Shown piece by piece: positions 11,145 through 22,679 of a stretch of DNA of 64,000 nt (position 1 is its first letter; the number at the start of each line of letters is the position of its first letter). This DNA is from Hamiltosporidium tvaerminnensis. Taxonomy: Eukaryota; Microsporidia; Dubosqiidae. The notes below the pieces were generated by a model. It worked only from the letters and a program-made list of their open reading frames with translations, did not search any database and was not told the DNA's origin. Made by a program: the position numbers and the translations under genes. The stretch spans positions 1,723,501 through 1,787,500 of the forward strand of contig CM061247.1 of the NCBI GenBank assembly GCA_022605425.2. Direction: 5' to 3'.

Positions 11145-12860
11145 TTATTTTTTAAGCTTGATTTCTTCTGTATTCCTCATCATATAATCATACCCATGTC
11201 CTTTTTTAAGCTTATTTTGTAAAACAAATCTGACTTTTTTATTAAATTCATTTATGAAGTTTACCTCATCATCATTTAAAATATTTAAATCCATCATTTT
11301 AAGTTGCAATGGCGCCATAGTAAGATTTTCTAATTTAAAAAAGTTTTCATCTTTTTTAACAACAACAAGGTCTTCTATTCTTATTCCATAATCATTCTCT
11401 TTATAAAATCCTGGCTCAATACTGAATATTTGATTTTCTTTCAACAAATCACCTTTCTGGTTTATTCCTGGCGGTGCTTCGTGTACATTTAAAAAATGAC
11501 CTACACCATGTCCAGTACCATGACCAAAATCCTTTTTCTCATTCCATAAAAACATTCTAGCTAATGTGTCTAAGACAGAAGTATCCCTTTCTTTTGGAAA
11601 TACTTGTCTCATTGCAGCCAACTGTCCTTTTAAAACCAAAGTAAAATCATGTTTTTGTTCTTTTGTTGGTTCTCCCAAATGTATAGTTCTAGTTGCATCT
11701 GTTGTTCCATAAAGATATTGAGAACCCGAATCAATCAGAAAAAGATTTTTACTTTCCACAATTGTTTCACTCGCACGATGATGAACAATTGCAGCATTTG
11801 GTCCATAGGCTGATATTGTATCAAAGCTAGGTGATATAAATCCGGGTAGCATTCGTTTGTATTCTTCCAGTTTATCTGCAATCTCCTTTTCCGTTTTACC
11901 AATATTATTTTCTATCCATTCAAATAGACTACAAAGTGAAATCCCATCATTAATATGAGCAAGCTCGAAACCTTTCAATTCGATTTCATTTTTCTGGCTT
12001 TTTAATTCCCCAATTAAATCACTTACTTCAACTTTTTTTTCACCCAATTCAGTAACAATGAAAGCATTACATCTGGAATTTACAAAAATCCGGGTTGCCT
12101 CGACACCTTTTAAAAAATCATAAAATTCTGAATATTTCCTTATTTCCACATCCTTTCTTTCGATCTCTCGATCAATGAATATTATGGCTTTGTCATTTGA
12201 GATAATACTGTATGCATAAAATACCGGATTATAATCAATATCACTTCCTCTCAAATTAAAAAGCCACGAAATACTATCTAATTCACTTAAAATAAAAACC
12301 TGGTCATCTGAAAGTTTTTCTCTCAATTTATTTATTTTATCCATATAATTTGATCCAGTAATATTTTCATTCGAATTTACATCTAAGAATGTATTCGCTT
12401 TAATTTTTTCCAAATCAATTATCTCATTATATGTTCTTTTTGGTTTATTCGGCCATATAGACTCTGTTAAATCATCATGAACAATCTCAACACCATTCGT
12501 TTCAAATTTACTTCTCATATCATTCAAACGACTGTATGAAATATTTTTGTAATTTATAGCTATTTTTTTTATTCCACCAATTGTTTGAACATATTCATAA
12601 ATATTTTCATCGATTCCCATTTTTTTAAGTTTAAAATCATTGGAAAGTTCTTTTTCCGCTTGAATAAAATATCTTGAATCAGTATATAAAACAGATGAAC
12701 CATTTTTTAAAATCAAAGCCATCCCATTTGAACCCGTGAAATGTGTTACGTACTCAATCAAATTATCAGAGGGTGAAATATATTCATTAATATGTTCATC
12801 TGCTAGGTTTATTATATATCCATCGTAATCCTTTGAAATAAGCAATTTATAGATTACCAT
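11145..12860 (-). CDS. Xaa-Pro aminopeptidase (M24B family, aminopeptidase P type)
   Basis: This metalloenzyme removes the N-terminal residue from peptides with proline in second position, probably in the cytosol since no signal peptide is seen. The frame is open from an ATG at 12,872, but the second ATG at 12,860 directly follows a CCC motif and is the better start, giving 571 residues. A creatinase-type N-terminal domain (with FTGSNGMALIL and the YTDSRYFIQAE stretch) comes first, then a middle domain, then the pita-bread catalytic domain. From the 12,860 start the metal ligands are about D377 (LIDSGS), D388 (TDATR), H451 (GTGHGVGH), E482 (SIEPG) and E496 (IRIEDL). Catalytic-type histidines lie in AIVHHRA and NVHEAPPG. 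All key residues are present and the length is close to human XPNPEP1, so the gene should be functional. It stands alone between gene-free flanks. Confidence 0.93.
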   Translation of the reverse strand: MVIYKLLISKDYDGYIINLADEHINEYISPSDNLIEYVTHFTGSNGMALILKNGSSVLYTDSRYFIQAEKELSNDFKLKKMGIDENIYEYVQTIGGIKKIAINYKNISYSRLNDMRSKFETNGVEIVHDDLTESIWPNKPKRTYNEIIDLEKIKANTFLDVNSNENITGSNYMDKINKLREKLSDDQVFILSELDSISWLFNLRGSDIDYNPVFYAYSIISNDKAIIFIDREIERKDVEIRKYSEFYDFLKGVEATRIFVNSRCNAFIVTELGEKKVEVSDLIGELKSQKNEIELKGFELAHINDGISLCSLFEWIENNIGKTEKEIADKLEEYKRMLPGFISPSFDTISAYGPNAAIVHHRASETIVESKNLFLIDSGSQYLYGTTDATRTIHLGEPTKEQKHDFTLVLKGQLAAMRQVFPKERDTSVLDTLARMFLWNEKKDFGHGTGHGVGHFLNVHEAPPGINQKGDLLKENQIFSIEPGFYKENDYGIRIEDLVVVKKDENFFKLENLTMAPLQLKMMDLNILNDDEVNFINEFNKKVRFVLQNKLKKGHGYDYMMRNTEEIKLKK

Positions 12861-12862
12861 AA

Positions 12863-12865
12863 GGG
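12863..12865 (-). promoter_or_regulatory. CCC start-proximal motif of the aminopeptidase gene
   Basis: The minus strand reads TTTACCCTTATGG, with CCC 3 bases from the ATG at 12,860. The upstream in-frame ATG at 12,872 would put the motif inside the coding region, so the motif decides the start. Confidence 0.6.
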
Positions 12866-12872
12866 TAAACAT

Positions 12873-13539
12873 TGTTTATATTATTTAAGTATTTTTTAAG
12901 GAATTACAAAGTGAAACATTTTTGAGACAGTTTCATCTAAATTTATTTGTTTAAAGTATATAGAATAAAGATATATGAAAACATGAGCAAATAAATCTTA
13001 TTTAACACAGTATTTATGAATTCCTATGAAACAGAGTATTGTGTTTGAGTTAAATATTAGATTTATTTGTTTAAACTGAGATTGGACAAAATTTATTAAA
13101 TCATAGAAAATGGTATTTTCGAGCAATTTTATATTTACAATATAATTGAATTTTTATTTAACAGTTTGCTGGAATAAAAATTTATTCAAATTTATTTTTC
13201 AAGAATATAAAAAAATAATACAATCATAAAAAAATTAGATTTTTTTCTTGATTTTATACAGTATTACTCTAATTTCAGCTTTTTTATTAAAAATTAAAAT
13301 ACTGATTTTCGAATTATATATTAATGTATGTTTGAGCAATAAAATTCTATTTATCTATTTGTTTCATTTGAATTAAAAAATTATCAAAAATATATATACT
13401 TCTGAAATTTAACTTTGTGATTTTATAAGTCTTTTTATCGACTATTAAATTTAAAAATTTTTTTTAAAACAAATATTTTATATATTAGATTTAAAATTGA
13501 AAAAAAAGGTAATACTTTTAAGTAATAACGTTCTAGGTC
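12873..13539. other. AT-rich intergenic, nothing seen
   Basis: Low-complexity A/T sequence with scattered short duplications such as TTTATTTGTTTAAA. No gene or element boundary is visible. Confidence 0.5.
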
Positions 13540-14330
13540 AAAACATTTTTTTACACCTTTATCATTTCCTTCTACCTCTTTAACCACCATCTTTTATTCT
13601 TCTATATCTGATTCTTCATTTATGTTTATTGTGGGTTCTTCTATTGTGATTCTTCCATCAAAATGAGAGATTAATTATTTTCAGATTTATATGTTTAACA
13701 CCACCTTACTTCGTTACCCGGTTGTTTTACAGGGCTTTTGGTTCCAGGTGCATCTAAGCTCTGCTAATAACCCCTTTTGACGCTCTTTCCCAGTTTCTTC
13801 GGCATTTTGTCTCAACTCAAGTCTTTTTCGTCAATCAAAGGTGATTTTTTTGAACTTCTCTTAAGTACTATATATTGAATATATGCCTCTGCATTCAAAA
13901 GTATTTACAGTTTTTTGAGCCATGGCCTACTGTATTTTATCACAATACCATCCCAAGTAAGCAAATAGGGGATTATCTCAACACTACACCTTAAAAGACC
14001 CAACTCATTGGATAGCAAGCCATAATTCCTAGGTTTTTCGGTTTCAACTATTTGAAGTGAATCTTGTGAAGAAATTCCTACTTTAATGGGTGTCATCTTC
14101 CTTTTATTCTCATCTAAAATATATCTATATCTAGTCTATTTTTTCGAATTTTGACATCAGTTTTTATTCCGATGTTCCCTCTTATCTTTGCATATGCATT
14201 ATCAAGAATTTCTTAAACTGAGTGGTTTCTAATTCTTTTTAAAGACTTAAATCGATATCTATTTAACAATAAAAGGGGCTAGCATCTAACCGTTTTATTA
14301 TGCCGTCTGGTATAATCATCACAAAAAAGG
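13540..14330 (-). mobile_element. LINE family A relic (R2/Dong-like, endonuclease region)
   Basis: A decayed minus-strand copy of the C-terminal part of a non-LTR retrotransposon. The open piece at 13,905-14,096 contains GISSQDSLQIVETEK, then SNELGLLRCSVEIIPYLLTWDGIV, which matches the restriction-like endonuclease region of the copy at 60,115-61,430. Weaker nucleotide similarity extends to both sides, from the acidic tail region near 13,560 to about 14,330. Many stops and indels make it non-functional, and it is more diverged than the other family A copies. Confidence 0.75.
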
Positions 14331-14638
14331 TTTAATATTCCATGAATAATTATAATTTCCCTTTAAATTTTAATTCTGTTTATCAAAACTTATCATTTTC
14401 GAAGTAAAAATTCAAACAGTTAAGAATTTTATTTGCAGAAATTCTACATTTTACAGATATTTATGCTTTTTTTATAAAACTTGCATCAAATAACCTCAAA
14501 AACCAAATTCTCACTATAACAATAGATACTTAATTGCAAATATAGATACTGCAACAATTTAAGCTTAATTTATTACATTTGGCATAGAAATATTTACATA
14601 ATCATTTATTCTTAAACTCAAAAAAATATTTTGAAGTA

Positions 14639-14875
14639 TATTCATTTATCATCGGCACTAAACCCTGCAGTGTTTGGCGGTCCTCAGTAATACCGCTCCC
14701 CGGTTTTTTTCCAGTGGGTTTGTTTACTTTTTCGGGTTTTGTAACAAGGTGGTTTTAGAGGGTGGGTTTTTACCCCTACGCCCAACACCAACATCAGAGA
14801 TCAGTCTCTTTTAATCGCTTCTTACGACAAGCATAGAATACACCAAGCCAATTGAGTTCCCGGGATGGTTGGGAA
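14639..14875 (-). mobile_element. SINE-like retroposon, family 2, copy A
   Basis: A 237-bp GC-rich element on the minus strand, flanked by 9-bp direct repeats TTTGAAGTA (14,630-14,638 and 14,876-14,884). It aligns end to end with the 236-bp insertion at 41,214-41,449. Shared blocks include ACAAACCCACTGGAAAAA, TATTACTGAGG and AAAAGAGACTG. The 3' end is GATGATAAATGA, and short GATGAT tails are typical of RTE-type retroposition. It contains no convincing frame. The source RNA and partner LINE are unknown to me. Confidence 0.7.
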
Positions 14876-15904
14876 TTTGAAGTACATTAATCTACCTAAT
14901 TGATTTAATGAAGCATTTTTTTTATAACATAAAAGATGTGTTTTATAGGTTTAATCATTACCCAAAAATGACTTTATAACAAAAAAAAGCTTAAACTCCT
15001 CGAAATCATAAAATCTACCTTTTGGTGTTTAAAATATAGAAAATTTTTTCATATAATCCAAATTTTTCTCTATTGTTTAAGCGATAAACGACACTATTCT
15101 TTCTGTATCTGCACTATATTTTTATTGATTATTCACAGATATAAACACATAAGACGAAATAGAACAAATTACAACAATAAAGCAAATTTTCATCTAGTTT
15201 GAATCATAATCGAGACATTTGTAAGTGATGATATTATTAACCTTTAAAATTAAGTATTATTATAAAAAAAACCTTTTAAAATGGGGAATGAATCAATGTA
15301 TTATATGTATAAATCATATAAAAAATCATGTGAAATATGCTTAATATTAGATCCATGGTTTTGAATTATTTCACATTTCAATTTATTATTATTAATGAAA
15401 TTAATTTATGAAATTTTCGAGAATATTCCAGAAATATATTTAATATTTAAATCGATGGTTTTATTTATGCATGTATATTAATTCGGATTTCTTTGCAAAA
15501 ATAGCAATGTGGAATTTTTTGATTTACGTAATAGAAGCTATAATATTATATGAGAGTAGCAGTTTTATTACCAAGGGTTTAGATATACACGGTGTTAGTA
15601 TTTTTGAAGTTTAATTTAGTATTTTGTACAACTATTTCTATTTATTCTTTTGTCTGGCAAGAATTTTCAATGAATATTCAGTTTCGGAAATATTAATATT
15701 ATATTTGATCGAAACATATGTTATTTTTGCTAAACTGACATATTATATGACAGTAAATATCGGCTATATAAAATATTTACAATTGATTGTAAATTTGTTA
15801 TTTTATGCCACATTGTACAAAAATTTACCGGGTGTTTATGATACAATTCTTTGGAGATATTATAGATACCTGGGCGCTAATTCTGATATAAGAATGTTTT
15901 TTTA

Positions 15905-15924
15905 GTAAGTTTTTATCTAATTAG
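15905..15924 (+). other. Probable 20-nt spliceosomal intron
   Basis: The stretch begins GTAAGT and ends CTAATTAG, so the branch-point-like CTAAT abuts the 3' splice site. It separates two coding blocks of the same membrane-protein gene. A 1-nt correction in the preceding T-run is needed for the frame to continue. Confidence 0.5.
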
Positions 15925-16190
15925 GTTCGCAAAGCTTTGGAAAGTTTCTGGATTTATTTTATATATCTAAATTTTGTAACTTTTATTGCTATAATTTCCC
16001 ATGGGCTTGAACTTCAGAAACGTGGATTACATATTCTTATAGAAATCATAACTATATCCTTCTTGACATATTCTTTTAGAAAAAACGTCCATGAAAACTT
16101 AAAACTGAAACTGTTAACTATTCTAATAATAGGACTAAGATTCATGTATCAAATTTATCGGGCCTATTTATCCTATATTGCGAACAAATT

Positions 16191-16213
16191 GTAAGTTAAC
16201 TATGTCTAATTAG
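16191..16213 (+). other. Probable 23-nt spliceosomal intron
   Basis: It begins GTAAGT and ends GTCTAATTAG. Without splicing, the frame hits TAA at 16,192. With it, phase 2 is kept and 45 more codons stay open. The shared ends with the 15,905 intron make chance unlikely. Confidence 0.7.
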
Positions 16214-16349
16214 TGTAAACATCAATGCATTATATGGGCTCATTATTGTGTTTTTATTGTTTTTTCTTTCTGTCATGGATTGTTTATATTATGGTTCTGA
16301 ACTTAAAGATATACTTCTAAAGAATTCGGATCAAGATAATGATAATTAA

Positions 16350-17104
16350 ATTATTTCATGGTAATAAAAAAATTGGAAGTTTTCTATTTCTTTGTTTCTT
16401 ATAAAATTTTCGATTTTTTTAGAATATTTTATTTGTTTCTATAACAATATAACTAACGATTAGTGTTTTATTTTCGGTTTTTTCTTGATAACAAATTTTT
16501 TTAGCATATTTAAATAAAATTTGGAACTATTATTATTAAAAAGAGAGTGAAATATTTTCTTCATTTCTATTCTTTTAAATTTTTTGATTAGTATTTTAAG
16601 TTCGCGATATTGGTAAATCGATTTTAAAACATAATTTCACATTGAATTTACATTTTTATAGATTAAATAAGTTAAATATTATTTAATTTTACAAAAATCT
16701 TTACAATTATAAAGAATTTGCATGTTTAAATGTATATATCAAGCTTTCTCTCTAAAAAATTGTCTTATTTTTGTTTCTCACGTATGGATGGACTAAATTG
16801 TTCATGATAACAATCTTGATTTCGATTAATGAGCCTTTGAATTCGATTTCTAAATATTTTGGCTGAATTTCGGTTTTGACACTGTAAATTATTAAAATTA
16901 AAATTAAGGTTAAATTTACATTATAATATACATTTATATCAATAATTTTAACTTAATAGTCTTAACATGATATAAATTTGTAAACTTTAAATTTACATTT
17001 CTTAAATTTGCTCATTGTGGGAGAACCATATTGAAAATATTTTTTTGGATTGTATCTCAAATCAAAAGATATTTAAATGCCAATATATTTTTTAGATCTT
17101 GGAG
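16350..17104. other. Intergenic, no gene seen
   Basis: AT-rich sequence. No frame, tRNA-like fold or element end was found. Confidence 0.5.
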
Positions 17105-17835
17105 GTGGAGGGAGGATAACAACATAAAAAACTTTCTGCTTGGCAATGAGTGTGTGAAACTGGTGTGAGATCATTGTTTGGATTTTTGGTGAGATTACAA
17201 CTATACTACATCTTCGGTTGTTCCATGAGAGTTGTTATGAGGAGAAGAGGTCTTAGAAATGAAGAAACTTTTTCTACAAATTTATTTGTAGTTTTTTATG
17301 TAACTAGATTGCAGACCGCAGCTGAACATGTATGTAATTGCCATGTAAAAGCATGGAAACCTAGCCTTGCTCACTCGGGTTAGAAGACTTAGCGCTTGGG
17401 AGATATAAAACAAAAAACTATTAAAAGCCGGGATAGCTAAGTAACAGGTTATACCTGTTGGTATGACATTGCACTGTCTGGGTGAACCCCATGTAAATCT
17501 CTGAAATATATCTTAGCTAGAAGTTTATTGGGTTCAGAAAGTGTAGAGTAAGTGGGAATGCTGCATAGTCTTGGGGGAGCCCAGGGAGGGGGGGCTTCGG
17601 CCTTCGATCACACTCCATGCAACGGACATTAACGAAATCTGGGCAATTGCCTCGCCTATAAATTAGGTTTTACACACCTGGTAGGTGAAAGGCTTTGGGA
17701 CGTAGGTATCGCAGGGGTTACGATGGCGTGTTGAGGTAGCAGTTAATTATGTTAAACCTAGAACTGCGTTAATGTCATCCAAATAAATATAACACTTGCC
17801 ACTATGCAAAAATATGTGATACTTTTAAATAAAGT
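17105..17835 (+). repeat. R1 interspersed repeat, copy a
   Basis: A GC-richer island of about 730 bp that starts GTGGAGGGAGGATAAC and ends TGATACTTTTAAATAAAG. It is nearly collinear with copies at 26,038-26,765 (minus) and 32,173-32,902. A 77-codon frame at 17,150-17,383 is partly conserved between copies, but single-base indels in other copies break it. A TATA-like GATATAAAAC in the middle and an AATAAA near the 3' end would fit a solo LTR or a transcribed non-autonomous element. No clear target-site duplication was found, so the class is open. Confidence 0.8.
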
Positions 17836-19789
17836 CAGATATAGGCTCGAGCTTATTCCGATATGTTAATTACCTAAAATTACAAAAAAAATATGTATTT
17901 TCGATTGAATTGCAGAATGAAAAAAACAAACTTGTTAGGTACAATAAAAATATGACTCATAGATGAAAAAACATACGTTTCTATGTAGAATATTATGGAC
18001 AATTTCAATTGAAGTCGCTCTTTAACTAAATACATTTGAAAAATATTTTGATAAATTTAAATAATAGCAAAAGTGTTCCAAAATCACAGATTAACCCATA
18101 CATTTTACATAGAGATTAGAAAATAATTTTGAAACTTTACAAAACTGTTCATACTGGTTCAAGTTTAGATAGATATAATCTTATCATTCTAAATCAAGCG
18201 AATTTATTCTTAAAAATATTTGAACTGGGAATGATATTGTTAGTTTAACTAAATTAATCATTCGTTTCCAGTTCTATTTTACTTTATGATGTTGCGGATA
18301 AAGATATAGAACGCACTCATATTCTGATATATCAATGTCCTAAAATTTCCTGGCTCCATTCCTCTTCAGAAAGACGCGTTTAAGGTGTCGAATTACTTTA
18401 GCGGACACGAATTCTTCTTTTCTATCGGCCAAACATCTTACTTTTATGTTTCATAAGTCATAGTCAAATTTCCACGCCGAATCATTAATTTTTGAGCCAG
18501 TACTTATATTTTTCCATTTGTTTCCTTTAAACTTTCTAATTCAGAATTCATGAGCTTGGCCCATGAATTTATTTAATTTGATGTTCAAATTCAGCCTCTC
18601 TGTTCCAAAGACTTGACACTTCAAAACCAATAATTCGTATCATTTTTTTTCATTAAACAAGGTTTTTTCTGATACCATTTAATTTTTGTAAATCTATATT
18701 ACCGGTTTTTTAATATCTTACATAAATTTCAAAGCTTCAAGCCTTTGACTTTTTTTTGCAAGTTTATTATTTTTTTGAAATTAAAAGTAATAATAACCAC
18801 AGGATGTATTTCTTTTGCAAATATAAATATGAAAATCCGAATTTTATGAAAAGAGAAATGTTAAAAATGAATCATAACTATAAATTTACGATAAAATGAA
18901 ATCTATAATATTTCAAATAGTCCCCAGAAACACATCAATTTGAATAATTCAACAAGAATATTTTTATGTTACCTTGTTTAAAGGTGGGCTCATGAAAATA
19001 AAACTATTATGTTTTTAGATTAAAAATGGAGGTCTCATTTATAGTTTTTCTCATTGTTTAGTAATGAGTGTTTAATTATATTTCTAGAATCTCCACTGAT
19101 AAGTAATAAAATATTGTTGTAATAATAGCAAATTTATTCTACTATTGAATTTTATACAAGGTGTTAGAACAATAAATGTAAATATTTGAATTTTTTGATT
19201 TTAAAAATATGTGGAATCGTTGTTTTTTTTATTAAATTCCAATCTTAAATCATTTTTTGTTCTTAAAATGTATAAGTCGAAAAATTATTTTGTTTGGATT
19301 GATTTTGAATTCTTTTTTTAATAATTTGAAAAGTCTGCATATAGCATTTCCTATAATGTCTATTAAGAATTTTGGATGTGAGATGAATATATTTTTTAAG
19401 ATTTTTAAAATTTTAAATTAATTTTTACTTGTGCAATAGGATGTAATTCTATCAAATTGGGCTCAAAAAATGTTAAATAAATAGAAATCATAAGATTAAA
19501 ACTAAACTTTTGTATTATATTTTCGATTATGCCTTTTCATATTTGATAAATTTGATTTTATAGAGGTATGCAAATTTAAACATAAAAAAAAAGAAAAAAA
19601 AGTAACGGCAGAAGAAGACTATAAAAAGAGCTTATTAGCAAAAACAAACTAAAATAGGAAATTTCTAGTTTATTTATTAAGAACACTAAAGATAATATGA
19701 GTTTCATATTTTCATGCATTTAATCAAATAATAAATTAATAAAGTTTTTTATATTTTTTAAAATGACTTAATTTGATGCTCCCGACTTC
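17836..19789. other. Intergenic, no gene seen
   Basis: Mostly AT-rich. The patch at 18,350-18,620 is somewhat GC-richer and may be an old transposon or gene remnant, but no frame survives in it. Homopolymer runs dominate the rest. Confidence 0.4.
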
Positions 19790-21060
19790 ATACCATAAAA
19801 ATTTATGGTTGCAAATTTTACACTCTTATAAGAGACACTACAACCCCATAAGAGCTCGGGTCTCTTTAACGATCTTTTTTCTGTTCTTATCTATCTTGCG
19901 CCCTTGTCTTCTACCGTATTTCATTAAGCATTCTCAGATTCTTATTGGATGTATCTATTCTTCTGTTACAGGGTCTGACTTTTCTTCTTTTCCCATTGGC
20001 TTTATACAACTGGACTTGACTTTCACTCCAATCAGGTGACGTTCATAATACATGTCCTAGGTATCTTAATTGTCCCTTTTTATTTGACAAATTATCATTT
20101 ACGATATAGAATATAAACTTATTGATTCTTTCAATATTTTTCGCACAATTTTTGTATTTTGATCATATATTTTCAAAGTAATTAGCTTTCTCACGCGTTA
20201 AACTCGCTTAATCTCTATATGTTATATCCGGGTCAAAGAAGTATTCATTAAAACCTGTCTTATTATAATCCTAAAAACATTCATTTTTAAATACCTCTTA
20301 TATATCTTAATTTCATCGAGGATTGCAATATCCGGTAGACTTGTTATCTGAATTTATTAGTTCCTTAATTTTTTCATTGCTTTTGATACTTTCAATTATA
20401 TGAGTTTCGGAGTATATAGCTCGATAAATCTGTAAATTTTAATATGTCAATTGCTAGGCAATTTATTAAGTTACACAGCATCAATGTCATTTCAATATCC
20501 TTTATTTTGTTCTGATTTATCTTTAGAGCGTAACTTGTCGATTTTTTTCTATGGCGTTAAAGAAAGTTTTATGTCTTCTTGGTTTTACCAATTAATACTT
20601 AGATCGCCTCAATACATAAGTAGAAGAATTTTCTGTTGATAAGCATATTTATTTTTAAAGTTTGAGTTTCTCGATAATGCGTTTCATTGCCTGATTAAAT
20701 AATCTACACGATAATGTGTCTCCTTGCTATGCCCCCTTGCTTATTCTAAAATTATTCGAACTATCATTTGCTATCAATATTTTTATCTTTCTTATCAACT
20801 TTGAACAAATTTTTAAAACCTCAAGAGCTAAACTTGTATTTACCATCAGATACAATTATAAGCTTGTTTAAAATCCCGGAAGGTTAATTTTAGGAATATT
20901 ATGCTGCTAGCATTCTTCCAAGATTTTTCATTATAAATATTTGATATTCTTCGATTGACTTTAGAAATCAGTATGGATAATTCTTCTGCTCATCCCTAAC
21001 CTATTTGCAACAATTCTCGTATAACTTTATAACCTGGATTTGACAGAGATTTTCTTCTAT
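19790..21060 (-). mobile_element. LINE reverse transcriptase relic (family C)
   Basis: Read on the minus strand, this region gives interrupted peptides typical of a non-LTR reverse transcriptase. The clearest, near 20,640-20,745, is QGDTLSCRLFNQAMKRIIEKL, matching the conserved QGD-x-LS-x2-LFN block (written here only as a short fragment of a dead element). Downstream, near 19,960-20,040, HLIGVKVKSSCIKPMGKEEK is the kind of basic tail found after such a domain. Stops occur every few dozen codons. The relation to families A and B is unclear, because the regions preserved do not overlap. Confidence 0.55.
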
Positions 21061-21101
21061 GAATAGTCGAATTTCATTCTATTCCTTGTTGATATATTAG
21101 G

Positions 21102-21292
21102 GTGGAGAGTGGATAACCATATATAAAACTATCTGACTGACAACCAGGGCGTAGAATTCGTGTGAAAACCATTGTTGTCTCTTTTTGGGATATCACCCAC
21201 ACCGGATCTATAAGCCAAACCTTTATGATCCCGGGTTACAACAGACTAAAAGAAACAAATGGAAAATTTCAATTTGTTCCTCCTCGGCACCG
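21102..21292 (+). repeat. R1b short repeat, copy a
   Basis: The first 100 or so bases (GTGGAGAGTGGATAACCATA and onward) resemble the head of R1, but the tail differs. It holds a hairpin AACAAAT...ATTTGTT and ends in a second hairpin CTCGGCACCGAG. Copies occur at 44,441-44,635 and 54,707-54,895. It lies directly upstream of the family C LINE relic. Confidence 0.6.
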
Positions 21293-22679
21293 AGAAATAA
21301 TATAGGAACGAAACTAGTAAATTAATTGACATGTAAGATATACCGGAGGTTAATTTCATTCAACGGTCATTTTATTCCTTATTCCATGTTATTTGAACCA
21401 ATTCATGGTTATTTTCGATTATTTTATTGCATCTGTGTTTAACAAGTTTGCTGCTATTTCATCTTCTCCGAGTGCTTCATGATTGTTTAAACTCATAACG
21501 CATTTATTGTTTACTCAAGATTATTCTTAATTTCGATTTCTTCACTATGCTCCCAATATTCATATTTCTAATTATTGCGACATTTTTCTACGTTTGATGT
21601 ATCTCCTCGAATAGAATTAAAGGATTTTCGAAGCATTATACCTACGCGTTGCATTGTTCAACGCAAAATAATCGTAGATTTAGTATTTTTTCAGTTTAAT
21701 ATATAGCCTTGAATGCAAAATTGCTTTTGCGTGATATGAGCGAGCCTTTTCAATTTAAAATTGACTTTTAAGTTTTAACCCATTCGTACTCCGATTTATT
21801 TAATTATGAGATAGCTCGAGTAAATTGAAATAAAAGATTTTTTTGGAATCAGGATTTGTGCCAGGATATGTATTTTCAATAGATCTTATATCAGTTGCCC
21901 AATCGAACACTAGAGGAAAAATTTTTATTAAAAAAAATTCCGAAATTATTCAGTATTTTTTGTTCTAACAATTAAAGTGTATTCAAATATTAAAAATTTC
22001 GATCTCAAAATTAACAATTGTAAATAGAACTATAATAAAATTTAAATTGAAAAAAAAGTTTTCATTCATCTTTTCCTCTTAATATGAATTCAAGCAACAT
22101 TAAAATTTTCCATTTAAATTAGTCCATAAGTTGTATTTTTCACATTGTTTCACCGCTTGTATTATTTTGGCACGTTCATTGATTCCAACATTTTTATATA
22201 TTTTGAGTAAATGGTTTGCTGATTTAGTTTCATGTTCATTTTAAGTTCATTAATCTTGATATTTGTTTAGCTAGTACCTTGGTATTGCTTAGGCGGTATT
22301 TTAAGCAGTGAAGGTTTTTTTTATGTTCTCTGGTTACATACATGACATCAAATAATGTCGTTTTTTTTATCCTCGCAAAATCCGATTAGATTAAAACCCG
22401 GCTTGAATCGAATAAAATGTATTCTCTGATTTTGCATATTACTACCGAATATATGCTTTTTCAATATTTTAAATGTTTCTGATGTAAATAGCATGGAAGC
22501 TAGTCCCAATTTATTCCAATTTGTCACATATGTGATTATCTTGACATTTTATCTATAAATAAGACAAATTTAATGAAATAAAGTGATAGTTCTTAGCTTT
22601 TTAGGTGTGAAGATCTTATGCGGGTCTTCTGGTGTAATTTAAATTTTCAAACTATAGTCTACTTATATTTCATAGTTGA
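21293..22679. other. Intergenic, no gene seen
   Basis: AT-rich sequence with no supported frame or element. The 22,580-22,680 end may be a further decayed extension of the LINE relic that follows. Confidence 0.4.

Larger units (their letters stand above)
15507..16349 (+). pseudogene. Intron-containing polytopic membrane protein gene, apparently damaged
   Basis: Three consecutive coding blocks encode a hydrophobic protein of about 270 residues with several membrane segments. Exon 1 can start at ATG 15,507 (MWNFLIYVIEAIILYES). An in-frame TAA at 15,612 interrupts it, and the same frame then runs open to 15,902. A 20-nt GTAAGT...CTAATTAG intron follows at 15,905-15,924, with the next exon off by one base in a T-homopolymer just before it. 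A second 23-nt intron at 16,191-16,213 splices perfectly in phase to a further 45 codons ending at TAA 16,347-16,349 (ending SELKDILLKNSDQDNDN). The single stop and the homopolymer shift suggest recent decay; the latter could also be a sequence error. I do not recognise the family. Confidence 0.5.

Noticed and set aside
17150-17383. 77-codon frame inside R1 as a protein gene
   Set aside because: Single-base indels break it in several R1 copies and the product has no recognised domain. It is listed only as part of the repeat.
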